Assembly (NCBI GenBank): GCA_003116995.1
Contig: BDSL01000105.1
Coordinates: 62,001 to 126,000, forward strand
DNA: 64,000 bases
Source: Yamagishiella unicocca
Taxonomy: Eukaryota > Chlorophyta > Chlorophyceae > Chlamydomonadales > Volvocaceae
Direction of reading: 5' to 3'
Shown here: piece after piece, positions 10,882-22,500 of the stretch
Layout of the letters: each line of letters starts with the position of its first letter
How positions within the stretch are numbered: position 1 is the stretch's first letter
Translations under genes and position numbers: made by a program
The notes under the pieces: generated by a model
The model's database searches: none
What the model was told of the DNA's origin: nothing
Seen by the model: the letters and a program-made list of their open reading frames with translations, nothing else

Positions 10882-12153
10882 ACGTCACGTGCGTGATCTA
10901 AAAAGGTGCAAGGCAGCCGACAACCGATCACTAATATTGTAAGAGGCACAATGCCAGGGCTCCCGCGAAGTTGGGCTCTATGGGTCCCAAATCAGGTATC
11001 GATGGCTAGGAGTCGCAACCTGTATTGCTGTCACTATAGATATGCTAGTAAAGATAAAACACTAGGTCATTTCCTCACAAAAATTACGTCACAGTCGCAG
11101 TTATTGCGTGGTTTGGGCAGGGGGTCGTTTTTCCGCCACGCGGTCATAGGTGGGCGGGGAAAGAGTCGGCCCAACGACCACCCAATGTTCATTTGGATGA
11201 AAACAGGAACAAAGCTTCAAAAACTGTTCACAAAGCATATACTAGAAGTGTTGTTGTCCACCTTCTCGGGGGGGCCGAAACGCGGGCAGGTCCATCAGCG
11301 CTCAAAAGCCAGAAGCAAGCACGTGCCTAATATCCCAATATTCTATTGACACAAAGAATAGAGGAACCGCTCGTGCCGGCCGCTAACTTAAAGTCACTGA
11401 CAGCCCCGTCGACAGAGTTGCGCAGACGTTACCGCGACCTGTGGCGGCCGTCCCGACACGCTAAGCCAGCGGTCCTTGCCCAGATTCTCACCTGCTGGCC
11501 GCTAATCCTGATGCTCCAGTTCGCTTGACGGCTTGACCGCAGGAGGCTGAGCCGCCGCCTTCGGATACTATTGACTCAGGCTTGCGACGTGACGCACGTC
11601 AGGGAATTGACCCCACAAAAATTACAAGCCAAAGCACGATATTAGCCTTCACTTAGTTCGAGCTGCAAACCGATAGCGTAGGTCCTTTTTCAAGTCAACA
11701 GGCGAGTAATTAGGAGACTTTTACTCTTTACAAGCTCAATCTCAACTCGTGCACTAGCATAGTAACGTCGAAAATGGTATTTTGGTGATGCAGAAGCTCT
11801 ACGGAAGAAAATAAATATTCCAGTCATCCTGTCATGCTGGTTCATGCGTGGCAACGGCTACACATAAGGCCGTACAGTGCTAGGTTTCTCCTGCCATGTG
11901 GGGCATCATGCAGCTTTCCAACTCTACTATTCACGAAGGACACCCAGGACTACCAATGCAACCGAAGTAAAGATTGCACATAGCTTGTTAGCTTCCAAAC
12001 GTGCTGGCGCGAGGCCTGCACTTACTCGGAAATCTATTCCTCTGTGATTCACGTTTTGCAACGTGTTGACTAACTTTACGTGGGTTATTACAAGCTCTCT
12101 GACGTTGTGCAATCAGCCTCACGTCCTGAGGCTCATTGTTTAAGCCACTTAGG
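10882..12153. other. divergent spacer between MYB and CENH3
   Basis: 1.27 kb, lower in GC than the exons, between two outward-facing starts. It should carry both promoters and 5' UTRs. No recognised motif, repeat or RNA gene was found. The frame 10906-11349 has no domain and was not called. Confidence 0.55.
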
Positions 12154-13454
12154 ATGGCCCGAACCAAGCAGACTGCCCGCAAGTTCAGCGGAGGAGTAGG
12201 TGTAAAGAAGCGGGAAGCTGTGCTGCAGAAGGCAGTGAAATCCCCCAAGCAGGCCAAGATTAAGGTCGAGCCGGTGGAGACAAGGTCGACAAGGGCGCAG
12301 CGGAAAGTAGTTCCTGCTAAGAAGAAAATTGTGCAGTCTCCTCGCAAGCCCAAGCGGCGGGTGCGCCGCGGCACTGTGGCACTCAGGTATGCTAGGGGTG
12401 TGAAGAGTCAACGCTGGTCTCTAAACTGACCTGCGCAATAACGATTTGATTGGTTGCAGGGAGATTCGCAAGTACCAGAAAACCACGGAGCTGCTTATGC
12501 GCCGTTTGCCTTTCCAGCGCCTGGTCCGCGAGGTGGGCACAGCAGTGAGGACGGCGGTCCCTCGGGTCCCTGCCCTGCGGAACGTATGACATGTGCGCAC
12601 TCCTTACTTGTAGATTGCCAACAAGGGCGCCCCAGGCGGCGAAATGGATTTCCGGTGGCGGTCCGACGCTCTGGAGGCCCTTCAGGAAGCTGCCGAGGCT
12701 TACCTGGTGGGTGCGCGCTCAATGCAAAGACGACGTGGGGGCTGGTGCAGGGGGCTCGCGCCCCATTTGAAGACCTTGCGTGGATGGCGCCCCTACTGGG
12801 CGATCTAAGGGCCCTCTTCCGTCACACGTTGCGCACTGATGGGAACTGCATCGCCCCCGCCCTGCCTCGTCAACGTCCGCCTCGCAGATTGGTATGATGG
12901 AGGATACCAACCTGTGCGCCATCCACGCAAAGCGCGTCACGATCATGTGAGTCGGGAATGCCCCGGGTAGCACGCCCTCTTTCACTCACAGCGCACGCGG
13001 GGACAGTTAACATCCCCGCCACTTGGTCCTAGGGGTTGCGGGGAAGCAGCGTGCGTGCGGGGCACCGGCCGGCGGGGCGAACAGCACCCCAAACATCATG
13101 GTCAATGCTGTACTGGCCAGAGCCGTCATGCCGCATTCGGGAGATTAGGGTCAGGCCCCAAAATCAGGGCCTGGCCAGTGCGTGTGTTACAGCACCACGA
13201 GCAGTACGTTCCCGGGCTCGACATTGCACGCCCGATGGCCGATGTGGGAGGGCAACGCTGGATGGGCTCATGGAGGTAGCGGCCGGGGGTGGTCGTGGAG
13301 GCTTGCCGCTTCTGAGCTCGCCTCCTACTTGTGCAGCATTCGGTGACGCTGCTGGTAAACCAGTCCTCCCATCCCCGTCCGCGCACCCCCCTGTAGGCCC
13401 AAGGACATGCATCTCGCACGGCGTCTTCGCAAGGAGGACGACATCACGGTGTAG
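12154..13454 (+). CDS. CENH3: Centromeric histone H3 variant (CENH3/CENP-A type)
   Basis: A divergent H3 expected to replace canonical H3 in centromeric nucleosomes. Five exons: 12154-12386, 12460-12532, 12614-12706, 12888-12946 and 13397-13454, giving 171 residues; canonical H3 has about 135 and is usually single-exon or intron-poor. The tail begins [10 protein letters not shown] exactly like canonical H3 but then diverges (FSGGVGVKK) and is about 35 residues longer, Lys/Arg-rich. The fold follows: [20 protein letters not shown] (alpha-N), [10 protein letters not shown] (alpha-1), loop 1 [14 protein letters not shown], then [40 protein letters not shown]. Loop 1 is four residues longer than in canonical H3, and Trp replaces the usual Phe; both are CENH3 hallmarks. 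The C-terminus (LRKEDDITV) also differs from H3. All phases join. The alternative, another divergent non-centromeric H3, is less likely. Confidence 0.9.
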
Positions 13455-14410
13455 GTGGTGCCCCCTGTGGAATGGGCACGATGAGGAGGAGCGCCTCGCT
13501 GGCTGTTACACTGCGGCTTGTTGCGCCGCGGTGCGCTTGAACTACACTGGCGAGCTTCGGCCTTTTGTACATTATGCATGAAGTTCCGCGCCGCTTCGGG
13601 GTCGACCCCACTGAGCCTTAGGCCCAACAATTTGGACTGACATAGGTCATTGGCGTTGGTGCCGGGCGCATGTGCAAACCGTAAGATGATGCCTGCCTGG
13701 CGGAGAACATTGCGCTGTGCGTGGGTCAATGGCGGCTGGATGGGTTGTGGTTGTGAGAGGTGCCCCATCTAGGCTTGGCATGCGTCTCCCATCTTGGCTT
13801 ACAAAGGCTGGAAGATCTTGCCAGGCGCGTCTGGCAAGGCGTGGACCCTGACCTGGCTACCGTGCTCCTGAAGACTACACCACACGGAGCCGTGGACCGT
13901 GGAAAATGAATAAAGATGTGAAAGTGGTTATACCGAACCAAGCTGATGTGTTTTCTGTCCTTAGTTTCAGCTACTGTCGTGCTATTTTCGCGAAAAAAAA
14001 CGTGTATTCCTTGGCCAAAGGTGCTGTAACTTCTTCGTAATGCCCCGATACATGATCTTGTCCACCACCTTTTGTCAGACACGGCGTATGGGGCTTCGAA
14101 ACGCCCTTGTACGGGAGCAAGCGCTCTTGTAAGGTGTGTAGCTAGAAAGCGGGGCCGTCTGTGAGTCAAGGATACCCAAAACGAGGAAACGGCGGAAGAG
14201 CACTAGGCTACTTCCTTTGGACGTCGTAATCGTCATTTTTATAGTGGGCTCCACACATGGCTATGAAGTGTCGACATGGTGATCGGACGACCCTAAGCCC
14301 CCACGAATGGCCTCGCTAATCGCAAGGAGCACATCCCTTGGGTACCTGGATTGTATATACATGCGCTGCCACATGATTTCAGGTGCCAACGGCGAGCTGT
14401 GGCAAAGGCC

Positions 14411-14426
14411 TTTTAGGGTTTTAGGG
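14411..14426 (+). repeat. two tandem TTTTAGGG telomere-type units
   Basis: TTTTAGGGTTTTAGGG is a perfect dimer of the Chlamydomonas telomere unit at an internal position. Two units can arise by chance. Confidence 0.6.
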
Positions 14427-16477
14427 CGTACGAACATACGCCTACTTCTCGGGTTTCCTCCAGTGATATCACATAATACTCCGCTGGGCATCTGCGACGT
14501 AGCGGCAAATCAGCACTTCGCTCTTTGGGAGCCCGGCTCATGCGCGCCAGGACATGTTGCATAATCTTCGGTACCTATGGCGACCTATGGGGCTGTTGCG
14601 CGCACCATAGCGCAGTTCCTTACAGCTGTACTGTGCAGTGCGGAGTATTTCGTCACCGTTGCTTCAAGTGCAACGGCATGCGAGAGGACCGAGTAGGGCC
14701 GATGGTCGGAAGGTAGGATAGTTCGTCCTAACGCCTGGATCCGATCGGGAGCCCAGGCTGAAACCTCGCAGGCCTAGGAGGATAGAAGGATCCGCAAGAT
14801 TTAGCAGGTTACAGGGACGGAATCCGCAAAGTGACGACTACTAAAGCCCTAAATCGGACGACGCACTGACGCCAATAAGGAACCAATTAAGGGACCTTGC
14901 TTGGCGCGGAACGCACTGCTCGATCTGCTGGGGTGCGTCCTCCACAGCGTCACCACCCTCGTCTGCATACAGCCGACCCACCGCCTCACCTAAGCTCCAG
15001 GGAGGCGCTGCTGCTGTGCCCCGGGGACCACATCATGCCGCCAGGGGGAGGCCGGTGGGTGTGGCAGGAGCGAGTACACACGGTACGGCCGATGTACGGG
15101 ACATTTAATGGACGAAAACAAAAATAACTGACAAACACCCGACGTAGCGCTGCATGCGCACTGTATGTCCTTGCACTTCACTGCATGCGTGACTTTCGTC
15201 AGGCCCGCTACTGTTTCCCTGAGGTGAGCCCCTTCAATCAATCAATCAATCAATCAAAAGAGAATTGAACAACGGGCCACTGAACTGCAAGGAGAGGAGA
15301 GGTGGCCGTGTCGGATGAGGAAGCGCGGCGCGGCCGCACGGGGCGGGGTGGTGGGTTTTTGTAGGGAGGCGGGTTGTGCAGGGGGGCGGTTTGACCAAGT
15401 AGGGTGCGTGGGCTGTTTCGTTGTCAGAGGCCCGATTGTGGCCGGAGGTAGATTCGGATCGAGGGGGGAGGGAGGAGCGGCAAGCGCGCGGGTAGGAGGG
15501 CGGCACGAGTGTGCAGGTAACGGGAGAGGGCCGTGCTCCCGGATCGGAAACGACATCGGCGGGCCTACGGTTGCCATGTCGTAGGGGACAATTGTGCTGT
15601 AGCCTTTGAAGTGCAGCATGAAGACAATGCGTACGGAGAGATGTGGGGCGCCTTGGTATGCCGCGTGAGTCTAGGGACGCTGTGTTGTGATTTGGTCGCT
15701 TATGCTGCAACACCCACATCCAAGTATAAGAGACAAGTACTAATACTAGCGATACTGGTAAGAATAAGCACGGTACCGTTCGTATTCATACTGTATCTGA
15801 CGCACGCACCTAACTTTATCACGGCCTGCGCAAGGCATGGTATGGCTAATGACACTGTCCAGAGGGATGCATCCGGAATGTGACGTTTCTCGCATCTCCG
15901 TGAACACCTCCCTGATGCATGCCACCCCGGTTGTAACCCTCCGGTGCCTGTCCTTCCGAGGCAAACAAAGAGGCGCTGAACCCAGGCGGTGGAAGTGATC
16001 TTTAGTTCCCCAATCTATACCGCTATGTTTGCTTGAAGACGTTAACGGCGATGACGGAGCTGCGGCGTTTCGGCTGCGGGGCTAGGCAAAGGACAAGGAC
16101 ACCAAGGCACTAAATACATAAGGGTAAACGGAAGAGTTCGACGCCTTGGGAAAGTGATGTCCCGTCAAACGCGCCGCAGCCAGTCAGCCAGTCAACGCCA
16201 TCGCCCCCTCAGCAGTGCTGTCCCTGATAGAACACACCCCTCTCCCCTCCCATGAATGGGGGGCGTGCACGGAAGCCGCGTTCACACCTCCAAGCCAACC
16301 CGCCTTCTCTCCGACACCCTCAGCGGGCCCCCACCTGTCCAGCGCAGGGCCTCATCATCCGCGCAAATCACTCCCTGCTGCGACGGTTGGGGGTCCCGGG
16401 CGATGCCGCTCCTGTGACGTCATTTCCAACCCCACCCATAACCGGCCTCCGTCTTTTCCTCGCCCAAGCTCTCCAGC

Positions 16478-16542
16478 ATGCATCTCAAAACGTCTGTTGT
16501 AACACGGTTTTTCTCGCATCCACGGGTATTCCTCGAAACACC
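16478..16542 (+). repeat. short dispersed repeat, type C
   Basis: Contains ATGCATCTCAAAACGTCTGT, CACGGTTTTTCTCGCATCC and ACGGGTATTCCTCG. It lies just beyond the HRD3 stop codon (56 bp downstream in HRD3 sense), so it is probably in the 3' UTR, antisense to that gene. Confidence 0.85.
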
Positions 16543-16597
16543 CAACCGGCCCCCTGCTGCCGGCTCCCTCCACCTCCCGTTGCTCTCCTACGACCCC

Positions 16598-19500
16598 TCA
16601 CCTACCTCGTCCGGAACCGCTGTCGGCGCCGCCGCCGCTTCTGTCCCCGCTCCGCCCCCGAGGAGCAGCACCGCCGCCGCCCGCATGCAACCCCTCCCCC
16701 GCCGCCTCTCCGTCCCTCGCCGAATGCGCCGCAGCCATGCCCGGCAAGCCCCCCCCCTCATTAGCCGCCGCTCCCGCTGCATCCCCACCCCCAACCCCGC
16801 CTCCACCACCCCCGCCACCAACGCTACCGCCACCGCCACCGCCCGGCGCACGTGGCTGTTGCACCTCCGCGGTGACCGCCTGCGCCCGTAACGCCGCGTG
16901 CACCGCCTCCTGCAGCTGCTGCTGCACGAGCTCCTGCTCCGCCGGCCTTCGCAGCATCCGCACCGCCTCCTGCTGCTGCAGCCGCGCCTGCGCGCGCCGC
17001 CTCCGCAGCCTCACCACCAGCGCCAGGCCCCCCAGCAGCGCCAGCAGCGTGGCTCCCTCGCTGGCGTCCTCCAGCCGCACCAGCGCGCCCAGGGAGCCCA
17101 GACCCGCCAGGTCCACCCAGCGCCAGAACACCACCTCCGCGTGGAAGAGTGCCAGATTAGGCATCATGCCCTGCACCCGCGCCACCCATGGCCCGAATAG
17201 GCTCGTGTGCGGCGGGTGCAGCGTGAAGATGTTGCTGGACAGGGGGTCCAGCCAGGAGGGCAGGTGGGGCCGCACCGCGTCCCACCAGCCGTGTAGCCGC
17301 AGCCAGATGTTGGCCAGGGTCACGGGCAGCATCGCGTCGGGCTGAAGGTTTTGGAGGCGGGGGGGGGGTGTATGGGGGCCGGGAGGGGAGGGGAGCGGAA
17401 CGGGGAAGGGGGTTAAGGTAGGACGGGTGACACGTGGGGGCGGGGGTTGGAGGGGGGCAAAGGGTGAACTGGTGGGTGGAGGGGCGTGGTTGGGGGTCAT
17501 GAGGGGCGTTGGGGGGGAGAGTGGCATGAGAGGGCGTTGGGGGGGAGAGTGGCATGAGAGGGCGTTGGGGGGGAGAGTGGCATGAGAGGGCGTTGCGGGG
17601 AGGGTGGCATGAGAGGGCGTTGGGGGGGAAGGATGGGGCCTCAGCGGCTCAGGGTTACTGTAGCGCGCCCATTTGGTCGGGTACTTTCGGACTGACAGCG
17701 GCCCTCAAAAGCGCTGTCGCTGTCTCTAGCCCGCACCCACACCCGCACCGCCGCCGCTACGACAGGGGCCGTCTTTACAACCGCAGTCTTACAACCGCAA
17801 CCCTACGACTGTCTAACGCTTGCACACTGTAAGTGACCCGCGGCTGCAGCGGAGCCCGCAATATCCCTCCCGCCCACCCCTTCCCTTCACCCCAACCTCG
17901 ACCACGCGTGTTACAATGGTCCTTCAATCAGCCTTCCGGTGCCTCTCTTCTCCCATGTCGCCGTACGCGTTTCTCGACCGGACACATTCCTGCGCCGTAC
18001 GCGTTACTTCGCTGTACGCGTTTCTCGACCGGACACATTCCTGCGCCGTACGCGTTACTTCGCTGCCCCGCCCCCCCCGACTCCCCCAACGGTCCCCCCC
18101 GCTATGCCCCCACTACGATTCCCATGTCGAGTCAACGGTTCTTTTCTGTAATCCCCCCCCGGCCCCACCTGCGTGTGCGCCGCCATGTTGTAGAACTTCC
18201 CCGCCAGGGACAGGTCGCCGGGCACCCCCACCCCGAACTCGTGCATGAAGCCCAGGTTGAACATGGCCTCGGGGGAGCGCTCCTGGGGAGGGGGGGGCAG
18301 AAACACGTGTTTGGGTCGGGTTGGTTTTGTTTTGTTTTGTTTGGGTTGGGTTGGCGGAGAACAAAGCGTCGGGGGGATGTGATGGTGGTGGTGGTGGTCG
18401 GGGGGGCCCTATGTCGCCACCCGGTGGTCGCCCCCACACGCCCCCGCTGCCCCCAGCCCCCTACACCCCGACTCCGCGCATGTCCCGTTTCCATCCACGT
18501 GTACTTCTGGTCGGTTCGTTCATAACCCCCCTCCGCGTTGAGCGCTGTGCTCCGCCTCTGCGTGCCGTTCACCACCGCCACCGTGGCCCCCCCCCGCACT
18601 CCCACCCACCTTCCCACCTCGAGTAAGCAGTTCTTTTTTGCAACCCCACCTCCTCAGCCAGTCAGCCATCTTCTATCTTAAGCGTTGACCTACGGGTTTC
18701 CTCTCATACCCCAGCCACGTCATCAGCGCCCTCCCCCCCTCCCGCCGAGCTCTCGAAACTCCTCTCCAGGCATACCTTAGCGCCCCCGCCTCCCCTTCCT
18801 TTCCTCCCTGTCGACCCATGCTTCCCCCTCCCTCCCCCTCCTCCTCCCCTTCCTCCTCTCCCCCCGCTTTCCCCCCACCTGATACGCCTCGTAGTACAGC
18901 GCCGCCGACCTCACCCAGTCCTGCTGCACCCCCCGGCCGTAGAAGTACGCGTCCCCCATGCACATCAGGCTGTGGACGTTGGACTGCCCGGCGGACTGCT
19001 TGTAGAGCGAGAAGGCCAGCTCGCTGGTGTTGGCGCCTTCACTCCCGGTGGTGGCGCAGAGACGGGGGTGGGAAAGGAAGAAAGGGGGGGAGGGTGGCAT
19101 AAAAACCGTTGGGGGGGAGGGAGAGGGGAGGAAGGGTGAAATGGTGTGTGTTTTGCATGCGGGAGGGAGGCGCGATAAAACCCTAAAACCCACTCCGCCA
19201 CTCCGCCCTCCGCCCACTCCGCCACCCACCCTGCACGTATCCCCGGTCCAGCATCCACGCCGCGTTGGACTGCGCCACCTCCAGACCCATGTCCGCCGCC
19301 CGTAGGTACGACAGCAGCGCCATGCCGTACCGCCCCCGGAAGAAGTGCTCGTGTCCGAGCTGCACGGAGGCGGCTGCGGGGCCCTTCTCGGCCAGCGTCT
19401 TGAGCAACGTGACTGCGGGCTTGCAGTTGCTGCGGGGTGCCGGTTGGCGCGACATAGCGGGGAGCGGGGAGTGGGGAGTAGGACAGGGGTTCGGGTTTGA

Positions 19501-22500
19501 GCAGGGGTTCAGGTTTGAGCAGGGGTTCGGGTTTGAGCTGGGGTTCGGGTTTCTGGGGCGCGGTGTAGTGGTTCGCGAAGGGCGTCAGGAAAGGCTGCGG
19601 CTGGTGTGTCTAGGCGGCCCGCCAAGCTCTCCCTCCCAATAACCTCCCACCACGTCCCTCACGGCCCCCTGCTTCGCCTCCCCCATAACACAGGCCCCCA
19701 ACCAAAACCCGCCCCCCTCCCCAGCCCACCCCTCCCCGGGCGCCCGCCCCCCTTCTCCCATGTAGCGTGCACGGCGCTCCTCACCCCCTCACCGCTGCGT
19801 CCCCTTCCCCGCCAGGTGCATAACCGCCGCGTTGTACTGCGCCAGCGGATGCCCCGCCTGGGACGCCAGCGTGAAGTACGTCAGCGCGCGCTGTACACTC
19901 TTTCGCCGTACGCCGTACCCTCGCAAGTGCATCACGCCCAGGTAGAACCAGGCCTCGGGGCGGGCGTCTGGGGTTGCGGGGGGGAGGGGTTTAGGGTTTC
20001 GCGGGTGGGGGTTTCACAATTGGGCGTTGGGGGCAGTCAGGCAACGGTATTCCGGCGTGCCGGGCCGAGGGTGCGGATTTGAACGGAGACCCGATCGGGG
20101 ACAGGGATCGGGGTCGGTGCGGGAGGGGTGCGGCATGTAAGGCAAGGGCAGGCGGGTGGAGGCAGCTGCCGGGCGCCAGGCGCCAACCAGCGCGCGCAGT
20201 GAGGCCTTATTGAGGCCTTATGCCATGACGCCTGGCCCCACGAGAGGGACGAAGCCCCACAGCGCCCTCCGCCCCCCCGTCCTTTTCTCCTCAACGGTTT
20301 TTATGCCCCTCCCCCCCCTCGCCCTCCAGCCCCCCCTGCGGGTGCGCCCCGCCTCCTCCCCTGCGCCGCAGCACAACGCCAGCAGCGGCCCAACACCCCG
20401 GCAGCCCCCCCCCGCATTGTCTTTAGTATCCCCAACCCAGTCCTCCAGAATGCATCTCAAAACGTCTGTCCTAAACGGTTTTTTCGGGCATCCACGGGTC
20501 TTCCTCGAACCCGCTGCATTGGCATGGCGCGACAGCCCACGGTGCGCCCTTCTTCCTCGCTCCCGCCCCAGCCCCCCTTTCGCGCCCCGCCCACCCCTCC
20601 GGCCCCCCGGACTCCGGCCCACCCCTCGAACACACCGGGCACCGGCAGCAGCAGCAGCAGCACTCCTTTTCGCTCTCCCCTACCATGTGTGTACCCAACG
20701 TTTCCTAGTCAGTCGGCTTTACTTCAAGTGCCGACCCACGGGTCTCCTACCCTACCACCCCTCTCTAGCCAGGCCCCAAAGTCGCCAGCCCGACACACCC
20801 ACTCACCGACGCACCCGCGGGTTTTCGTACACGTGTTCTCCTTGCAACCCGCCCGCCCACCCACCGAACCACCCACCCGTCAGGCCCCCAAGCCCACCCC
20901 CGTGACGCCCCGCCCTCTCTCACCAGAGTGGACCTGCTCCGCCGACTTGGTGAAGTAGTGGAAGGCCTTATCGTAGTTTTGCTTCACCCCCCGACCCGTC
21001 AGGTGCAGGTAGCCCAGACCGAACATCGCGTTGCCGTTGTGGCGCCGCTTCTCCGCCAGCCCCCACCACTCCAGGGCCTTGTCGTACGACTGCTGGGTGC
21101 CGTACCCGTTGGCGTACATGGAGCCCAGGTGTGCCATGGCGTCCACGTCACCCGCGTCGGCGGCGCGCTTGAAGTACGACAGCGCGGCCTTGTGGTCCCG
21201 GTCGACCCCGTGGGTGCCGTAGTTGAGGACCTGTTGTGGGTGTGTGTGGGGGGGGGGGGGTCGAGGAAGACCCGTGGATGCGAGAAAAAACCGTTTAGAA
21301 CAGACGTTTTGAGATGCATGGGTGTGTGTGTGTGAAAACCGGTGACGAAAAACGACAAGAGGGGGGGTGAGATGCATGGGGGTGGGTGAAAGGCAGCGGG
21401 AGACGCAAGCGCCCGTGGAAGGGCGCGTTGGGCTCCGAAGCGGGTTCCGGAGCCGTGAAGGACGAGGTACGGCAGCATCGATACACCCAGCAGGTCCCCC
21501 CCCATGCCTCTCCCTTCCCCCCCCTCCCCTCCGCCGCTCCAAGCCCCTCCCCCGCCCCTTACCTGCCCCACCGCCGTCTGCGCCTCCGTGTTCCCCCTGT
21601 CCGCCGAGTACTGGTAGTACTGTACCACCTCCTTGTGTCGGTCGCTGCGGAGGCCCCCCTGCGCCGCCTGCAGGTGCAGCCGGATGCGCTCCACGTGCGG
21701 CAGCGCAATCGAGGGGCGGGGCACACCGCTGCCGGCATCGCCAGGCACGTCGCCGCCGCCGCTGGTGCCGCCACTGGTGCCGCCGCTGGTGCCGCCGCTG
21801 GTGCCGCCGCTGGTGCCGCCGCTGGTGCTGCCGGGCGCCGCGGGGGATACGCCGGCGGCCAGGTCGCTAACCTGGGCGTCGCGCGTGTGTGTGTTTGGGG
21901 TGACGTGGGGGTTGCGAAAAAGAACCGGTTATTCGACGTGGGAAGTTTAGGTGAGGTGTGTATGTGGGGGGGGGGCACATGCGCTCGGGCGGGTACTGGG
22001 AGGTAAGAAGGTGGACCCTGCATACAATATCTCTTTGTTCCAAGTTCTAGCTGACCGTACCCCGTACCAGCAATCCTGCCTGCTCCCCTCCCCCCCTCCC
22101 GCACCTGCTCCCCTCCCCCCTCCCGCACCTGCTCCCCGACCGGCTGGTAGTACGCCGCCGCCGACCAGCACGCCTTGGGCACCCCCAGCCCCACCAAGTG
22201 GCGGTACCCCAGTGCCATGCGCGAGGCCATGTCGCCACCCAGCGCCCCGAAGTAGTAGTGCAGCACAGCCGCGGAGGGATTGGGCTGCGGGGGAGGGGCG
22301 GGGGAGTGAGACGCCCATTTTAGCACGCGTAGGGAATGCGGGGGTGTTACGTGGTACTGGGGTTGAGATGGCTGGTGGGGCAGTGGCCCCCCACGACCAT
22401 CCGGCCCCCCGGCCAGCACACGGCGCTGGTGGCCGCTGCGGCCCTGGTGGCTGCCGCCGCCCTGGTGGCTGCCGCCGCCGCTACCGCTGTCCGCCGCTGC

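Larger units (their letters stand above)
13455..16597. other. 3.1-kb spacer between convergent CENH3 and HRD3
   Basis: Lower-GC DNA expected to hold both 3' UTRs. A TGTAA at about 14026 could end the CENH3 transcript. It contains two TTTTAGGG units (14411-14426), an (ATCA)n run of about 22 bp near 15234-15256 and a type C dispersed repeat at 16478-16542. No frame in it has recognisable protein character. Confidence 0.55.
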
